From assembly GCF_024679245.1 (NCBI RefSeq), contig NC_090195.1, positions 6,963,300 to 7,027,299 on the forward strand: DNA of 64,000 nt, read 5' to 3'. Positions 26,227 to 39,359 of the stretch are shown here, in pieces. This stretch comes from Pseudorasbora parva. Taxonomy: Eukaryota; Chordata; Actinopteri; Cypriniformes; Gobionidae. The stretch's first letter is position 1. Each line of letters opens with the position of its first letter. The notes below the pieces were generated by a model that was not told the origin of the DNA, did no database searches, and saw only the letters and a list, made by a program, of their open reading frames with translations. The translations under genes were made by a program, and so were the position numbers.

Positions 26227-26563
26227 CACTGTAAAAATTTAAAAAATTACAATTTGAGTTAATACAATGAACATTTTTGAGAATCGACAACCTTTATTCA
26301 AATATTATTGAACGTTTTTTTAAATCTTATTGTGTAATTGTGTGTTTTATTCGTGATTACTCAGTGAAACATGCCAAATTGGGCTATTTTCATGATTTAT
26401 CAAATTTTGTATGTGGTTCAGATACAATAATATTTTTATTTTCTATTTATTAAATCAATTTTCTTCATTGTGTCAACTCATTTTTTTTCCAAACTACTCA
26501 AAAAAATAAGTAACCTGGTTACCTTAAAATTTTAAGTTAAACCAACAATATTTTTTTACAGTG
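26227..26563. mobile_element. CACTG-ended MITE, copy 1
   Basis: It begins CACTGTAAAAATTT and ends TTTTTTACAGTG. Internal words (GAGTTAATACAATGAACATT, ATCGACAACCTTTATT, CATGCCAAATTG) match copies at 33550 and 53609. CACTG ends suggest the CACTA/EnSpm superfamily; target duplications are ambiguous. Confidence 0.75.
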
Positions 26564-26640
26564 TGCGATTTAGAAATTGAAAGATTGAAATATTTTCTTG
26601 TTAAACGTACTCCAATAAGGTTTTCTTGAAATGTTTTACA

Positions 26641-26795
26641 CTGTCTTTCAGACTCAACATTTACATTTATCCAAAGCGACTTGCATTCAAGGTCAAATTT
26701 GTATCCGTTCTTGCTTTCCCTGGGAATCAAACTTATGTGCTCGGCATTGCGAGTGATGTGCTCTGCTGTTTGAGCTACAGGAAGGTGTAGCTCAA
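26641..26795 (-). repeat. tRNA-derived SINE fragment
   Basis: On the minus strand from about 26790 the sequence reads CCTGTAGCTCAAACAGCAGA (A-box-like) and later AGTTTGATTCCCAGGGAA (B-box-like), the pattern of a tRNA-derived promoter. The body ends with the complement of ACATTTATCCAAAGCGACTT, typical of fish tRNA-SINE tails. Mutations in both boxes make it unlikely to be a tRNA gene. Confidence 0.7.
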
Positions 26796-27439
26796 AAGCT
26801 GCCGCATGAATTCAGAAGACTTGGAATATAAGTGCAAAGTCTTTTCCCTCCTAAACTTCATTAGAGTTTAATATCCCCTCTAGAGAAGGATGTACTGCAG
26901 GTATTTACTTTATTCATGAGATGATCCGATGTGAAGGCTTTGAATGAATTATAGGACTGTTAGTTCTGGTGGTGTGTCTGTCCGTAGCATGTGTTTCCCC
27001 TCGGTGAAGAGCTGCTCTCTCTCCCCAGGCGTGTGGAGGTTGTTCTGTTTCCGCTTGTTCCTCTCAGAAGCCTTCAGTTCCGTCTTTGTGTCTGTGAATT
27101 TACTGAAGTGAACCGCAGAACAGATCTCCACATGTCGGCCCAGTGCCGTGTCCGTTCACACATATGTTTGGTTCACATGTGCCAGTAGATGCCTCCAGAC
27201 CTGTGGCTCCATTTAAACCTCATTTGTTTCTGTTGTTTTTTTTAAATGGCATTTTTTTTGTGGCATTTTTGTCACATTAAAACAGCTTTCCCTGAACACC
27301 AAACATAATGAATTTCAATGAATTCACTAAAGCCCATGACCTCTAAAAAACTGTAAAATATACTTAAGAAACATCATACTTTAGGCATAATTAACCATAT
27401 GGGCGTTTGGACACGGCCAAGGACCATCATGCAGGTCAT
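26796..27439. other. Unique intronic DNA
   Basis: Nothing recognised as gene or repeat. CT-rich sequence at 26990-27110 contains short frames on both strands with no homology. Confidence 0.4.
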
Positions 27440-27720
27440 ATGAATGTTATTCCAGTCTTCATTGTCACATGATCCTTCAGAAATAATCCCAATATGTTGT
27501 TTTGCTGCTAAAACAACTTTCTTATTATTAACATCAATGTTTAATCTTTTTAATATCTTAATATTTTTATGGACACAGTGATAATTTTTTTCAGGATTCT
27601 TAAATAAATAGAAGAACAGCATTTATTTGAAAACTCATTTTTGTAACATTATAAATGTCTTTAATGTCCCTTTTGCTCAATTTAATGCATCCCTTCATAT
27701 TAATTTCTTAAAAGAAGAAG
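27440..27720. repeat. Dispersed repeat family F (CACATGATCCTTCAGAAAT)
   Basis: The stretch carries ACATGATCCTTCAGAAATAA, TTTGCTGCTAAAACAACTTT, AATTTAATGCATCC and related words in fixed order. The same order recurs at 30825-31000, 37060-37365 (opposite or fragmentary), 43955-44225 and 48800-49020. It is a common fish repeat with no coding capacity. Confidence 0.6.
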
Positions 27721-27755
27721 AAAAAAGTGAACAGTATAGGTCTAAGTTGAGTTAA

Positions 27756-29638
27756 AGGGGACCTATTAGACTATATTTACAATATGTAAAATAATACATG
27801 GGGGGGGGAAAGCAAAAACACAGTTTTTGTTTGTGTCCCTTTAAATGCAAATGAGCTGGTGCTCCTTGTCCTCTTTAATAAGAGAATGTGGAGCTTCAAG
27901 AGCTCATGATCCAGCATACAGGCAACAACAAAACAGGACAATCTCACACACTGAACATTTTGGAAACTGTTAGTAGCTGTGTTCAGTCATATATGTTCAG
28001 TTATCGGTCATCTGACTATGCGGTGCATAATAAATACGCGTTTATGAATTACCCAGATTGTGAGCATGGCGGGATAAAAATAACAGCATAGCTCTGGTCT
28101 CCTGGTCTCAAGTGCTGTCAGAAATGTCATATTTGTCGTGATTATGAGCTTGTTGCATTCATGTGGGTGACATCAAAGTGCATTTTCATGTGCAATTTTT
28201 AATTAGGAAATTCGTATTTACAAAAATTCTGATAGCATGTGAGCGCAGCATCGAAAAAACGGGTAGCTTTAGCAACATTATCCATACAGAGTGGCAATAA
28301 CCTCTTTTTAGAGAGGCAATTTGGAAAGATGTTTACTTTGTCCGGATCTGAAGTTTGGCAATGAAGCATTGGTATTGACCCATCTTTCAGAATTTAGAAG
28401 CACAACCTTTTAGAAAATCCAGCATTGAAAAGCCTCTCGTTTGTGAAGAAGTGCAGACTTAAGCAATTTTCTTCGGGACTTTCCTTTGAAAATTGAACTT
28501 AACCACAATGTCCTCAGTGACAGAGATGGCGGGAGTCTATGGAGAGTCTTTTGTGTATTGGTACATCCCAAAACTTGTATTGCCTCTTTGGCACAGACAT
28601 TGTCTATAGCCAGAAAAGTGGCTATACTGTCATTAAACTAACTGTTTTTACCAAGGTTCCCATAGAGACTGTCACAGATCGGCACAAATGGAACTGTTAC
28701 GCAACTAGAATCGTTCGGCCCGGCGGTGGAAAAGTGACTTATGCTAATAAGACAGACCGTCACTGCAATGGGCAGGGCTTCTCCCTCACTGTAAAAAATT
28801 TTAGGCCTCACAAACATAGACTGTAAAAAAAATATGGACGTAGTGTCCGTGACGTCACCCATAGGATTCCGATAAGCTGTTCTGAAGCTTAAAGTAGAGA
28901 GGAGCCGGGCGTCGCCATCTTGCGAGCGAGTCATCGCGTGTCACTCCTGAATAACAGAAAATGGGCAAAGAGGCGGGATGTGGGCGGAGCTGAGGTGACG
29001 CAATGACTATAGACGGCGGATAAATGGCTATCGACCTGTCACTCAAAGCAACCAAGCCCTTAATAATGCAGAACTAATGAGTTATAAAAAAAATCACAAT
29101 CACCCCCTCACAGTTGTCATGAAGGGCAAAATTAGTCGTATAGACCAAACCGTCGGTGTATTATTGAGTGTATGAATGGGTGAATGTGAGGCAATATGTA
29201 AAGCGCTTTGGATGGCCATAGGGTCTGTTGAAAGCGCTATATAAATGCAGTCCATTTACCATTTACCAAACCCACAATTTGTCCCAGGCTGTAAACATGT
29301 TTTTTTTTTCTGCTGTAAAGTTGGGAATTTTAGCATGAGGTTCAATGAGATTTTGTTCCCTTCTGGAGCCTGTACCTAGTGGCCAGTCGATGAATTGCAG
29401 TTTACATTACTTCCGTATTGGCTTTAAGAGAGATCGCGGGAGGTTGCCGTTTGCTCTCAAATTGAAAATGTTCTAGTGACTGATCTGAATCAGCTTGTCT
29501 GAAGAGACTACATTTGATTTATGGGATTTATAAAAAATGAGTTTGTGGATTTGGGCTATTATAGGATGTTTGTTCTCGCACATTGTGGAAGCACATCAGT
29601 GTTCAAACACCATAAAAAGTTAATGTTAAATGTCCCCT
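27756..29638. mobile_element. TTAA-target element (AGGGGACCTATTA), copy 2, composite
   Basis: TTAA at 27752-27755 and 29639-29642. The left end AGGGGACCTATTAGAC and right end GTTAAATGTCCCCT are imperfect inverted repeats. The interior includes a separate block from about 28808 with GACTGTAAAAAAAATATGGA and the SINE/LINE-like tail at 29158-29275, so it has received insertions. Frames at 28539-28934 are not recognisable genes. Confidence 0.6.
29158..29275 (+). repeat. Retrotransposon 3' tail (GTAAAGCGCTTTGG ... GCGCTATATAAATGCAGTCC)
   Basis: The sequence TATGAATGGGTGAATGTGAG, GTAAAGCGCTTTGG and GCGCTATATAAATGCAGTCC, ending in CATTTACCATTTACC repeats, is the conserved tail shared by several fish SINEs and their partner LINEs. 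Confidence 0.65.
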
Positions 29639-29642
29639 TTAA

Positions 29643-30824
29643 ACTACTGCAACACGGAGTGTTATCTGGTCTATTATAACAAGAGTGTAATATCTTAATG
29701 TATATTAATGCATGCTTTGTTATGATGTTTACACTGCATTAAATAATTATTGATGTGCAGAGTATATAAGTCGTACTGGATTAAGGTAAGCATTTCCCTG
29801 AACTTGATTTATGTAACTTAATATACTGTACATTAGTTTAATGCAATTTTTTAATTTAGTTTCAGATCAAACTCTTTAATGTGGTGCGTGCCCCTGTTAT
29901 AAAATAGAGAATAATACATTGAGAATAAGAAACTTGCACTGACATATTTAAGAAATCTCAAGTAATGTTTTTCTTTTCTTTCTATAAGGCACATCCTAAT
30001 TGAATTAAGGCCTAATCCTGGCTTTATCAAAGCCCTGTCTTTGAAACCAGGCCTTTTTGCCACGTATGCCTTAGTGCTGCCATGCCAGTAAAAACCGTAT
30101 CAGACCAGCGTGTGGTTCCTGGCTCTAGTTTCTGAAGGCTGATGAGCTGCAGTGATGGATGAGGAGCCTCGGGGCAGCAGAAATTCTCGATCGGTACCAC
30201 GCCAGGGCATGTGTTCTCTGAATGTGGTATCGAGGACGCGGTACTGCTTAGTTGACTACAAAGAATCTCACGCCTGCAGCTACAGTCAGACTCGAGTTGC
30301 TAATGACATCTCCAGAGAGTAGCACCTGTAGGAGACAGTTAGCAGGGCCTCAGGATAGAAAACGTCTACTTACGAATATCTACAGCACTTCCGTGATATG
30401 AAGCTCATCTTACATGTTCAAGGTTTCGGCAGTCCCTGACTAATCAGAGTTTATGACATGTTTGGTTCTCTGACGGGATGGGAATTGGAGATTCTGCACT
30501 AATTTTGAGCTAGGAGTTCATACACATGCATGAAGAACCACACGGGTACAGATTTGAGTGTGGATCTATATAGATCAGGGGTACGGACAGTAGGGACATG
30601 TTCCTACCAGACTACTGAATAAACTTTCTTGAATTAAGTTTTTTTCTTTTTGAATTTAGTAAGGCTTATGCCTAACTTGGAGTCAATGTATTCATGATTC
30701 TCTACCTTTCAAAACCTTTGGAGTAAACAAGATAATAATACATTGTGGATAATAAAATATAATAAAGCAATATTTATATTTCAAATACTTGAACTTTGTA
30801 TTAAAGAATCCGGAATTTTTTTAT
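29643..30824. other. Unique intronic DNA
   Basis: No gene or repeat boundary recognised. The GC-richer part 30080-30400 has no long open frame and could be conserved non-coding DNA. Confidence 0.35.
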
Positions 30825-31000
30825 TTTATTTTTACAAACATATTAAGCAGCACAACTGTATTCAACATAGTTAATAAAAAATATTTCTTGAGCAGCATAG
30901 TAGAACGATTTCTGAAGGTCATGTGACGCTTTTACTGTATACTTGATCAAATAAATGCAGCATTGGTGAGTGTAAGAGACTTTCAAAAACATAAAGTCCC
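30825..31000. repeat. Dispersed repeat family F fragment
   Basis: Contains TTAAGCAGCACAACTGTATT, GATTTCTGAAGGTCATGTGA, AAATGCAGCATTGGTGAG in the order seen in reverse at 27440 and 43955 copies. Confidence 0.6.
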
Positions 31001-31673
31001 CTTTGAACAGCAGTGTATACAATAAAATTGCTATTCAGTTTATAATACAGTATGTATTTTTTGTTTTTGGAGTGTAGAATACAATTTAACAGTGTAGACA
31101 AAAATGAAATGGCACAAAAAGATATCAAGTCATGGTACTCAGGTTTATAAAATATATAAAAGCCTTTATTTAGGCATTAAAAACAAGTTTTAAAAAAAAA
31201 CGCACACCAACAAAAAAATAAGTGCATCTTACCAGTCTTCTCACCAAACCTGCATCCTTAAAATATCATTTAAAATATTTCAGTCGATCATGTTTGTAAC
31301 TGTAGATGACAGATGCTTGGAGAATCCATCCCTGATTGGATTTACAGTACAGGTTTATCGCTGAGACATAAGTTGGATTGAACTTCAGGGTTAAAGGATG
31401 CGGATCGGTTCTCTGGACGCCATTGAGTGCAGGAATTGAATGAAAAAATCCATGTTAATGTCATTACGGCGACAGAAATCCAGCACTCCAGAAATCCAGT
31501 CATCGCTCCCGACGTTGAGATACGCCGAAAAGGGCCAATAACGATTGAAAATAATCACCATGGCAAGCAAGCAACAATAAAGGCCAGACGCACGGAGCCA
31601 GGAGAGGTCAATATCTTACATCTTTTCACTTTTTCCTTACTCTTTCAATTGCTCTTTATCAGTTCTCACTTTT
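31001..31673. other. AT-rich intronic DNA
   Basis: No gene recognised; an 82-codon frame at 31427-31675 lacks any domain. Confidence 0.4.
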
Positions 31674-32201
31674 AAAAGGGTTCTCAACCTGTTTCGGTCG
31701 GTGACCCGTTTATTTGATTCGCAAGAAGCGTTCCTCACCTGATTCCCATTGGATGAGTCATGTTCAAAGCCATTTCAGTTATCGCCAATGTCACGAATTT
31801 GGATTGCGTGTCAAACTGCCAAAATCACGTGACATTGGCGATCCGAATCATTGATCGATTCACTGATTCATGACCGTTTGACCATTATTTGAGGAACACG
31901 GAAGAGAAGACAATGCTAAATAAAGTCGTAGTTTTTGTTATTTTTGGACCAAAATGTATTTTCGATGCTTCAAGAGATTCTAATTAACCCACTGATGTCT
32001 CATATGGACTACTTAAATGATGTTTTTATTAGCTTTCTGCACATGGACAGTATAGTGTGCATACACTTGCATACACTCTGGGACTAAAATATAAAATATC
32101 TTAAACTGTGTTCTGAAGATGAACGGAGGTCTTACGGGTGTGAAAAGACATTAGGGTGAGTCATTAATGAAATCAATTTCATTTTGGGGTGAACTAACCC
32201 T
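31674..32201. mobile_element. TTAA-type MITE family A, reverse copy
   Basis: The right end GGGGTGAACTAACCCT is followed by TTAA at 32202-32205. Internal GAAGATGAACGGAGGTCTTA and GATTGCGTGTCAAACTGCC blocks match family A at 11025 in inverse or parallel order. The left end is divergent. Confidence 0.65.
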
Positions 32202-32205
32202 TTAA

Positions 32206-33549
32206 TAATTGTATTTTATTGACAAAATATTTTAGTTTGTCTTGGATATTATTTTTATTTATTATATCAGATAACATTGTAAGCTGTCATTTGCTCATGT
32301 TACAATGTGCCCCACCTGGGGCATGTTGTCACGTTTCACTTCCATTCTTTTGGGGTAAATCAAGAAAAAAAGTATACACTGTATTAGTGAAACAAAACCA
32401 CATACTTGTACTAGACATGTGTGCCGTTAATCTGGGAAAAAACAAATACTCTGAACCCCAAGTGGATTTAGACAAACTGAGATAGTCAAAAAGTGTTAGG
32501 TTGTGCCCCGCTCTCCCCTACCTACTCAGATAGTACGCGATTTCGGATGCACCGTTAAGTATAGTAAACAGGGCATGGTTTCATAAGTGGTTCTAACCCT
32601 GCTTTTTAATTACAAGTGTGAAAAACCCTTGTCTTCATGAACAAAATTGTGTTCTCTCGATTTCTAGGAAAGTTTGTATGAGAAGTGTTGAGAGACAGAA
32701 AGAGGACAACATATCTCTAATCATTTATTGGCACAGAGCAGATCTCATACTCCAGTGGCCATCATTCTGTGCTATCTGAAGTCTATCTGCAGCGGGAGAC
32801 ACTTAGCTCCGACAGTCTTCCAGACGTCTATCTGTCTTCACCATTCATTGACCTTGTGAGCGAACGCAATGCATCCTGAATGATTGAGTGTGTCTGCGTA
32901 TGTGTGTGTGTGTGTGTTTGTTTGTGTGCTCATTAAAAGCAGACCGAGGTGACTGCTGAACAAACACGTCCTCATCTGACGTGATTTGTGGCCCACTGGC
33001 TTATGCTGCAGTCACGCTATCACACATTATCGAGAAGAAAGCGGGATAAATATCTGCTCTGTTTGTGCGCTTTCTGAGTGTGATTGTGTTATTGCAGTTT
33101 TGATTACACAAGGTCACTCAGACCTGCTACTCGAACATTAAACTGCAACAGGGATGAAAATGTAATTGAAATCCTGCTCCATTCTTGTTCCAGGAATGGT
33201 ATCTCATTCATATGCAGGATATTAATCCCTAATGCAGTCTCACGTTGTTGAACAGGTTTTATATAAGCTACAGCATGCATACATGCTCATACATAAACAA
33301 ACCATGGTGAAATTGAATCGTCAGTGTCAGTACACATTCAACACTATTTAATCTCACAAAACCTGTCCAGGTCGTATTGTACCCTGGAATCTTTTAATGA
33401 TTTGCTGTTTAATTATTATTAATTGGTTCTTATTATTATCAATATTGAAGTTGTGCTTCTTAAACATTTGTGGAAACTGTGATAAAAGTCCAAAAAACAG
33501 CCTTCATTTGTTTATTTATTATAGTAAATATATGTACAATTTATTAGTA
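32206..33549. other. Unique intronic DNA; short TG run
   Basis: A TG run occurs at 32899-32920. The interval 32700-33060 is repeat-free and CpG-containing, but shows no exon; conserved non-coding function is possible but unsupported. Confidence 0.35.
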
Positions 33550-34005
33550 CACTGTAAAAAATATTTAGAAAATAAGTTACCTGGTTGAGTTCATTGAAAT
33601 TAAAAATTTGAGTTAATACAATGACATTTTTTTGAGATTCGACAACCTTTATTAAAATATTATTTAAAAATATTGTAAGCATATTGGGTAATTGTGTGTT
33701 TTATTTCTGATGACGCAGTGAAACATGCCAAATAGTGCTATTTTCATGATTTATCAAATTTTTTATGTGGTTCAGATACAATAATATTTTGAGTTTCTAT
33801 TTATTAAACAAATTTCCTTCATTGTATCAACTTCAAATTTTAAAGCAACCAGGTTACTTACTTTTTTAAGTTAAACCAACAAAAACACAAAATATTATTG
33901 TATCTCAAAAAATGTTTATTGTATTAACTCAAAATTTTAATTTCAACAAACTCAAAATTTTAAGGCAACCAGGTAACTTTTTTCGAAATATTTTTTTTTA
34001 CAGTG
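33550..34005. mobile_element. CACTG-ended MITE, copy 2
   Basis: Starts CACTGTAAAAAATATTT, ends TTTTTTTACAGTG. The internal sequence has partial duplication of AACTCAAAATTTTAA and GGCAACCAGGT blocks, making it about 120 bp longer than copy 1. Confidence 0.8.
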
Positions 34006-34101
34006 TATAAATAAATATTTTAAATTTCATTCAATTATATTTAAGAACATTTGACATTTAAGCACATTTTGCCTCATTCTCATTACCATAATGTCTATTT
34101 T

Positions 34102-34103
<2 letters not shown>

Positions 34104-34154
<51 letters not shown>

Positions 34155-34437
34155 CCTGTTTATGTGGTTTATGAGGACACAAATTTGTATAACTACATGG
34201 GTATTACACTGGTATTACACTATAAATGTGGTTTATGAGGACATATCAAATGTCCTCATAATTCAAATGGCCTTAAAAACATACTAAATTATGTTTTTTT
34301 GAGAAAGTAAAAATGCAGAATGTTTCCTGTGATGGGTAGGTTTAGGGGCAGGGGCAGTGTAGGGGGATAGAAAATACGGTTTGTACGGTATAAAAACCCT
34401 TACGCCTATGGAGAGTCCCTGTAAACCACATAGACAA

Positions 34438-34481
<44 letters not shown>
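34104..34481. repeat. TG-flanked repeat, copy 2
   Basis: (TG)n at 34104-34151 and at 34441-34481 bracket TTTATGAGGACACAAATTTG ... GAGAGTCCCTGTAAACCACA, nearly identical to 21000-21275 in copy 1. Confidence 0.85.
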
Positions 34482-34484
<3 letters not shown>

Positions 34485-36045
34485 ATTGTTTTGCATTGTT
34501 TTGTTCAAAAGTGCAGTTATTAATAATAGTATGTTTTTTTATTGGAAATTTAACAGTGAAGCGCTGAGCTTGAATTGATGTACAGAAAACTCTTTTTACT
34601 AATAACAGTAATGTGCAAAAACCAAATTGTGATATTCCACTTTTATTAAATGTACTATTGTTCTTTTATCATACTGAACTAAAATGAGCACTCTTTAGTT
34701 GTTTTCTGTGTAATTGAGTCACATCCAAAGAAAAGTTTTTGTTTTTCATGAGACCTTGTGTCTTCCTTGTGTTTCCATATCATTACATTGACATCTGTGA
34801 ATCCCCTTATATAGTGGTAAATTCACTTTTTTTCATAAAATGGCCTACATTTTAAAATTGGATAATATTTAGAGCTTTGAAGTGCTGGGAAAATTGTGAA
34901 ACCCTTGAAAAGTGCTTGAATTTCACTCCCAAAAGGTTGTATGAACCCTGAGATGAATAATGTAAAAAAAAAAAAAAAATCTACTCTTTCTTCCAAAGAG
35001 GTGTTACTACATTAATTCCATGGTGAATGTGTATGATTTGTGGACTGAAACCTCTGAATGTTTAAAAATGTTTCTCCTGGTCTCCATGCCAGCTCTGTTT
35101 GATCTGATATCTGTGGTTTATAACAGAGAGTTCTGCGCTGAATGCTTCTTCTAGATCTCGTAGTAGCGGTGTTATTAAATCTGTGGCGAATCAAATCGCT
35201 TTCTCTGGATCTCCGAGTGCTGTGTATCTAAATTGCATTGTCTATATAAGTTCAATTCATTTCATTTTTTAATGCACAACATAAATCTGTTTTGATTTTC
35301 TGGCGAATTGTGACTTGTGTTTGTTTTCGTGACATTTACCGTATGCAGATTTCTCTCTCAAACACCAGACAGCCATGCACTTGAGGATTTTCCATGCACA
35401 GCTTTGAATTTTCTCGCACATGAATCCTAATTTGTAATCAAAGAATTAGAGCTGTTTGTCCTAACAGTGCGCTCCGATAATCCATTTCACTTTGCCCACG
35501 CTGAAGCTCTGGCCCAGTGTGTAATGAGCATATTTTGGCATGCGAACCCCCTCGGCGGGTTTTTTTCTGGACAGCGATGTCTACAGAATAGCCCAAATTA
35601 AACAGAACCAACTGACAGGTTTCATATGCCTATTGTCAAAGATGCCAACCAAATATGAAGACAAGAGATTTGTTCCAAAACATAGTGAGCTGCCTACCAA
35701 GACAGCATTTTAAAGCGTCTTATATATAACATTGTGCTGGCTTCCAAGATTCCTCATTTAGACCAAATTCTATGTCCCCATTGCATATACATTACCGTTG
35801 AAAAGTTTAGGGTCAGTACATTGTCAACCTTCTTGTGTGTAATGTTGCTGTCTGAGTATGAAAAAGTTCACTCCAAAGGGAGTTATTCTCTATATCAGTG
35901 CGCACTGTATCTAAACTCCCTGAAATACTTTGATTGTAGTCTTGAGTTTTCTTCCAGGAATGAACACGTCACAATTTAAGTAATTCCCGCCTAAGGCACA
36001 TGCAAGAAAGGAAGCCTGGTTGAGTTGCACTGAAAAACTGTTATA
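34482..36045. other. Unique intronic DNA
   Basis: No exon recognised. A poly-A run lies at 34962-34979. 35440-35660 is free of repeat signs (GCATGCGAACCCCCTCGGCG) and may be conserved non-coding DNA. At 35787 a TTACCGTTGAAAAGTTTAGG word belongs to a dispersed repeat. Confidence 0.35.
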
Positions 36046-36049
36046 TTAA

Positions 36050-36740
36050 ATGTGCACTGTGTAGTATTTTTGCAGTAAAATATCCAAAAAGCACTAGGCC
36101 AGTGTTATATATTTTGTTCAGTTGAGTACTTACAATATCCCAAATGTTTCCAACTATTTGTAAATTGTGAGAAAATTGCTATTTTAACTAAAAACCAGAA
36201 ACGTTTCAGCATAGCGTTTGAGCGAGTCGCCTGTCAATCGCGTCATATCTGCGACACCTTCGGTTTTATTCTGCAGAAGCGCTTTTCTCTTAGCAGTGTG
36301 AACATGTCACAGCAGCGCTGAGCGAATGCACAGAGTAACGTCATAACATCATTTTAAACACACTTAAATGTATCTAATATGAAAAACAGAGCTGCTTTAC
36401 CTTATAGTCATGACCGGAAAAAGCGGAAGTGCGCGCGCCCGGCGACTGTGTCCCGTCCCGTCATAATAAAAGTCCCGGTACTCGCGAGCCGTTTGCTTGA
36501 ATAACAATCTCTCCAGCGGCCGTACTCAGCTCCACAACACTCGGTCCTGCTCTGCTTCACACTACAGTAACGTTAATAACTGCATCCATGAACATAATTT
36601 CTGCCGGAGTCCTATTTTCCACCGACTGTGAGGTGAAGACCACATTTCCCAAGATACTGCGCTCACACTTGGCGTCATCAAACTACGCCTTTGTTTTGAA
36701 TAGGCGCCCTCTAGTGGACAGAAAGTTGCATAGTGCACCT
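36050..36740. mobile_element. TTAA-target MITE (TGTGCACTGTGTAG end), family D copy 1
   Basis: TTAA at 36046-36049 and 36741-36744 flank ATGTGCACTGTGTAGTATTT and the complement of GAAAGTTGCATAGTGCACCT. The block ACTAGGCCAGTGTTATATAT is shared with 44575-44600. Antisense and sense frames at 36560-36786 are non-coding by all visible signs. Confidence 0.85.
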
Positions 36741-36744
36741 TTAA

Positions 36745-37001
36745 GAGGACTAACATTTCTAAAACACGCTCAAAGCGGTTGACCAATCACGAAACACTGG
36801 TTCAACCGACCAATCAGAGCATTCTGAGGGAGGGGCTTCATAGCGAGAGTAAACTAAACAGAGCGTTACTGACAGACTGGGAAGAGAGGTGCTGCAATAA
36901 TGTACATGTAAAATATGTGAATTTTTTTTGCATGAAAACCTATTGTAGTGCAGCCAGAAAACTAAATTTAAGACTTTAAAAAGGGATATAATAGGTCCCC
37001 T
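36745..37001. mobile_element. Right half of a TTAA-target element (ATAATAGGTCCCCT end)
   Basis: It ends GATATAATAGGTCCCCT followed by TTAA at 37002-37005, the terminus of the family at 23020. The left end is missing, probably because the adjacent family D element inserted or replaced it. Confidence 0.6.
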
Positions 37002-37059
37002 TTAAGAAAAGATGTAAATGTAAATGATTGTAAAGACATTTATAAGGTTACAAATAAAT

Positions 37060-37365
37060 TATATTAATTAAGAACTTTATTAAGCTGCACAACTGTTTTC
37101 AGCACTGATAATAATAAGAAGAAATGTTTCTCGAGCAGCAAATCCTCATATTAGAATGATTTCTGAAGGATCACGTGACACTGAAGACTGGAGTAATGAT
37201 GTTGAAAATTCAGCTTTGATCACAGGAATAAATTACTTTTAAAGTATATTCAAATAGAAAAGAGTTATTTTAAAATGTAATGATATTTACTGTCTTTATT
37301 GTATTTTTATTGAAATAAATGCAGTCTTGGTGAGCATAAGAGACTTTCAAAAACACTAAAAAAGT
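37060..37365. repeat. Dispersed repeat family F copy
   Basis: AAGCTGCACAACTGTTTTCA, TCTGAAGGATCACGTGACAC, TGAAGACTGGAGTAATGATG and AAATGCAGTCTTGGTGAGCA appear in the usual order for this family. Confidence 0.7.
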
Positions 37366-39350
37366 AATAATACAGTTCAGTCTAATTATAAACGTGCCAT
37401 TTATCCTAATACGTCTGTATGTTCATTAAAATTTTGTATAAAAGAACCACGCCATTAGCATAGCAATGTGCTAAAGTAAAACTCCATTTGACTTTTTGCA
37501 GCAAGGAATCTCTCCAGGTCCAGAAACAGAGCTAAGACGTGTGTATTTGTGCTTTGCATTATCCCGTGCCCTGTAAACAATGTCCCTCTGCCATGCCATG
37601 CAATAAAAGGAGCACAACAGAATTCCTAAGTGTTGGGTTTAGTGAAAACAAACATGGCGAGTTTGTACACAGAGGCCGGTTTTGGACGTGAGGCCTTTCA
37701 TTTCTATTCAAATGAATCAGCTTGAGCCCTCTGTTTGTTTTGATGCTGTGCATTTTCTCCCTCGTCTGAGACTGGCCGAGCTTTCTGTGAGCCAGAAAAG
37801 CCATGGGTAAATATCAGTGTGTGTGTGTGAGTGTGTGTGAAATACAGAAAGGTGAGGTTTCCATTCCCACCGCTGCAGTCGGAAACTAGATAATAAAATG
37901 TGTTTGTGCTAGATACAATGTGGCCGTTATCTTGCGGCGGCAAGGCTTGAAATCGCAGGAACATGCTCATTAATTGATAATAATATCTGTAAGAGAAGAA
38001 AAGAGGTAAGACAGACGACAACCGGCATTATTATGACACAATCGGTGGCATGCATTCAGACATATCTCAACACAACTGACGATTATGCATAAGCCTCACA
38101 GGGTGCCCTGAGGCGGAGAGCATTTCGGCATTTATTTGCGGCCACCTTTGTATATTCAGAGGGCTCCTTCAAATGCCGTGGCAATCATAGTCAGCCCGGG
38201 CTTTATTTATAGCAATGCTCATTGTTTTCATCAGATAATCTCGCGTCAACACTTTATTCTGCTTTCGGATGAAAACAATGTGTGTTTCTCAGCTAGGGAG
38301 TCGAAAGTTCCTTCTTATGTGTTCACGCTCAGCAGGGACAACAATGTTAATTGCAAATAAATAAATGTCCTCACCGTATAATTGTGCATAGATATGGTAG
38401 CAAAACCAAAAGGCTTCTAAATGGGAGGTTTTTGTAGATGACAGTCAAACTCATTGGTATGTTGGTTAACAAGGCCCCGTACTGGGAAATCATAAAGAAT
38501 AGAAATTGCATTTTGTCATTATGTGTAGTCAATGTGTAATCAAAATGGACCTCTATCTTAAAGGTGTCATGAACAGTTTTTATTTTTATTTTTTTATACT
38601 GTTGTCTGAGGTCAACTAATGATGTTTGTGTGGTTTTTACATTCATAAACATCATAACTAATTCAAACCATTCTACACTGGGTTTGAGGCTCTCTCCTGA
38701 ACGCTGGGTTTTGATGGCCGTGCTGCACTGGAGACTTGGAAGTACACGACCCATGGCTAGGATTGGATAAGATTCGCATATTTAATGAGCTCAAGCTCCC
38801 TTCAGTCTCCTGTCAGTTCAGGGACATGAGAGAGGAGAGAATGAGGGAGAAGCAGCAACCAGAATGATTATCTTGAAAACAGGGCTCGTAAACGTCTTTA
38901 TCAAACAAACACAATGTTTTATTTCTCATCGACCCGCGATTGATTGAACTATTATTTTAATATTACACATAGCCCGCAAGATCAGATGATATAAGCATGA
39001 ACCGCGGGCACACACATACATCATGTGGTTACACCATTCCTGTCGGATCCAAATCCAGCATCGACCGGAGATCTGTTTACAAACGATCCCGCGGTGAACT
39101 GAAGTGAATATCTCGTCTTCCCCACGTGAGCTGGAACTTCATTAAAAAGTTCAAACACTCATTCCTGATATTAGGATCTGAAGGAAGCTTATGCAGCGAA
39201 TGTGTTCTTCCACAACCAGGAATAGCGCAATATCTTAATCTTCCTCGGCATGTTTACTGTTGTTGACTAGCTAGCACGAGCCCTCCATGAGTCGGTGGCT
39301 ACTGGATTAGACGCGCTGTGTAGGCGGTGTTTCGTCGCGCACTGACGTCA
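37366..39350. other. Unique intronic DNA
   Basis: No exon recognised; a short GT run sits near 37819-37840. The segment 38100-38350 is repeat-free and could be conserved non-coding DNA. A 127-codon minus-strand frame at 38371-38754 has no domain I can name. Confidence 0.35.
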
Positions 39351-39359
39351 GTATGAAGC

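Noticed and set aside
26641..26795. tRNA gene on the minus strand
   Set aside because: A- and B-box-like motifs are mutated, the sequence does not fold as a complete tRNA by eye and it continues into a SINE body.
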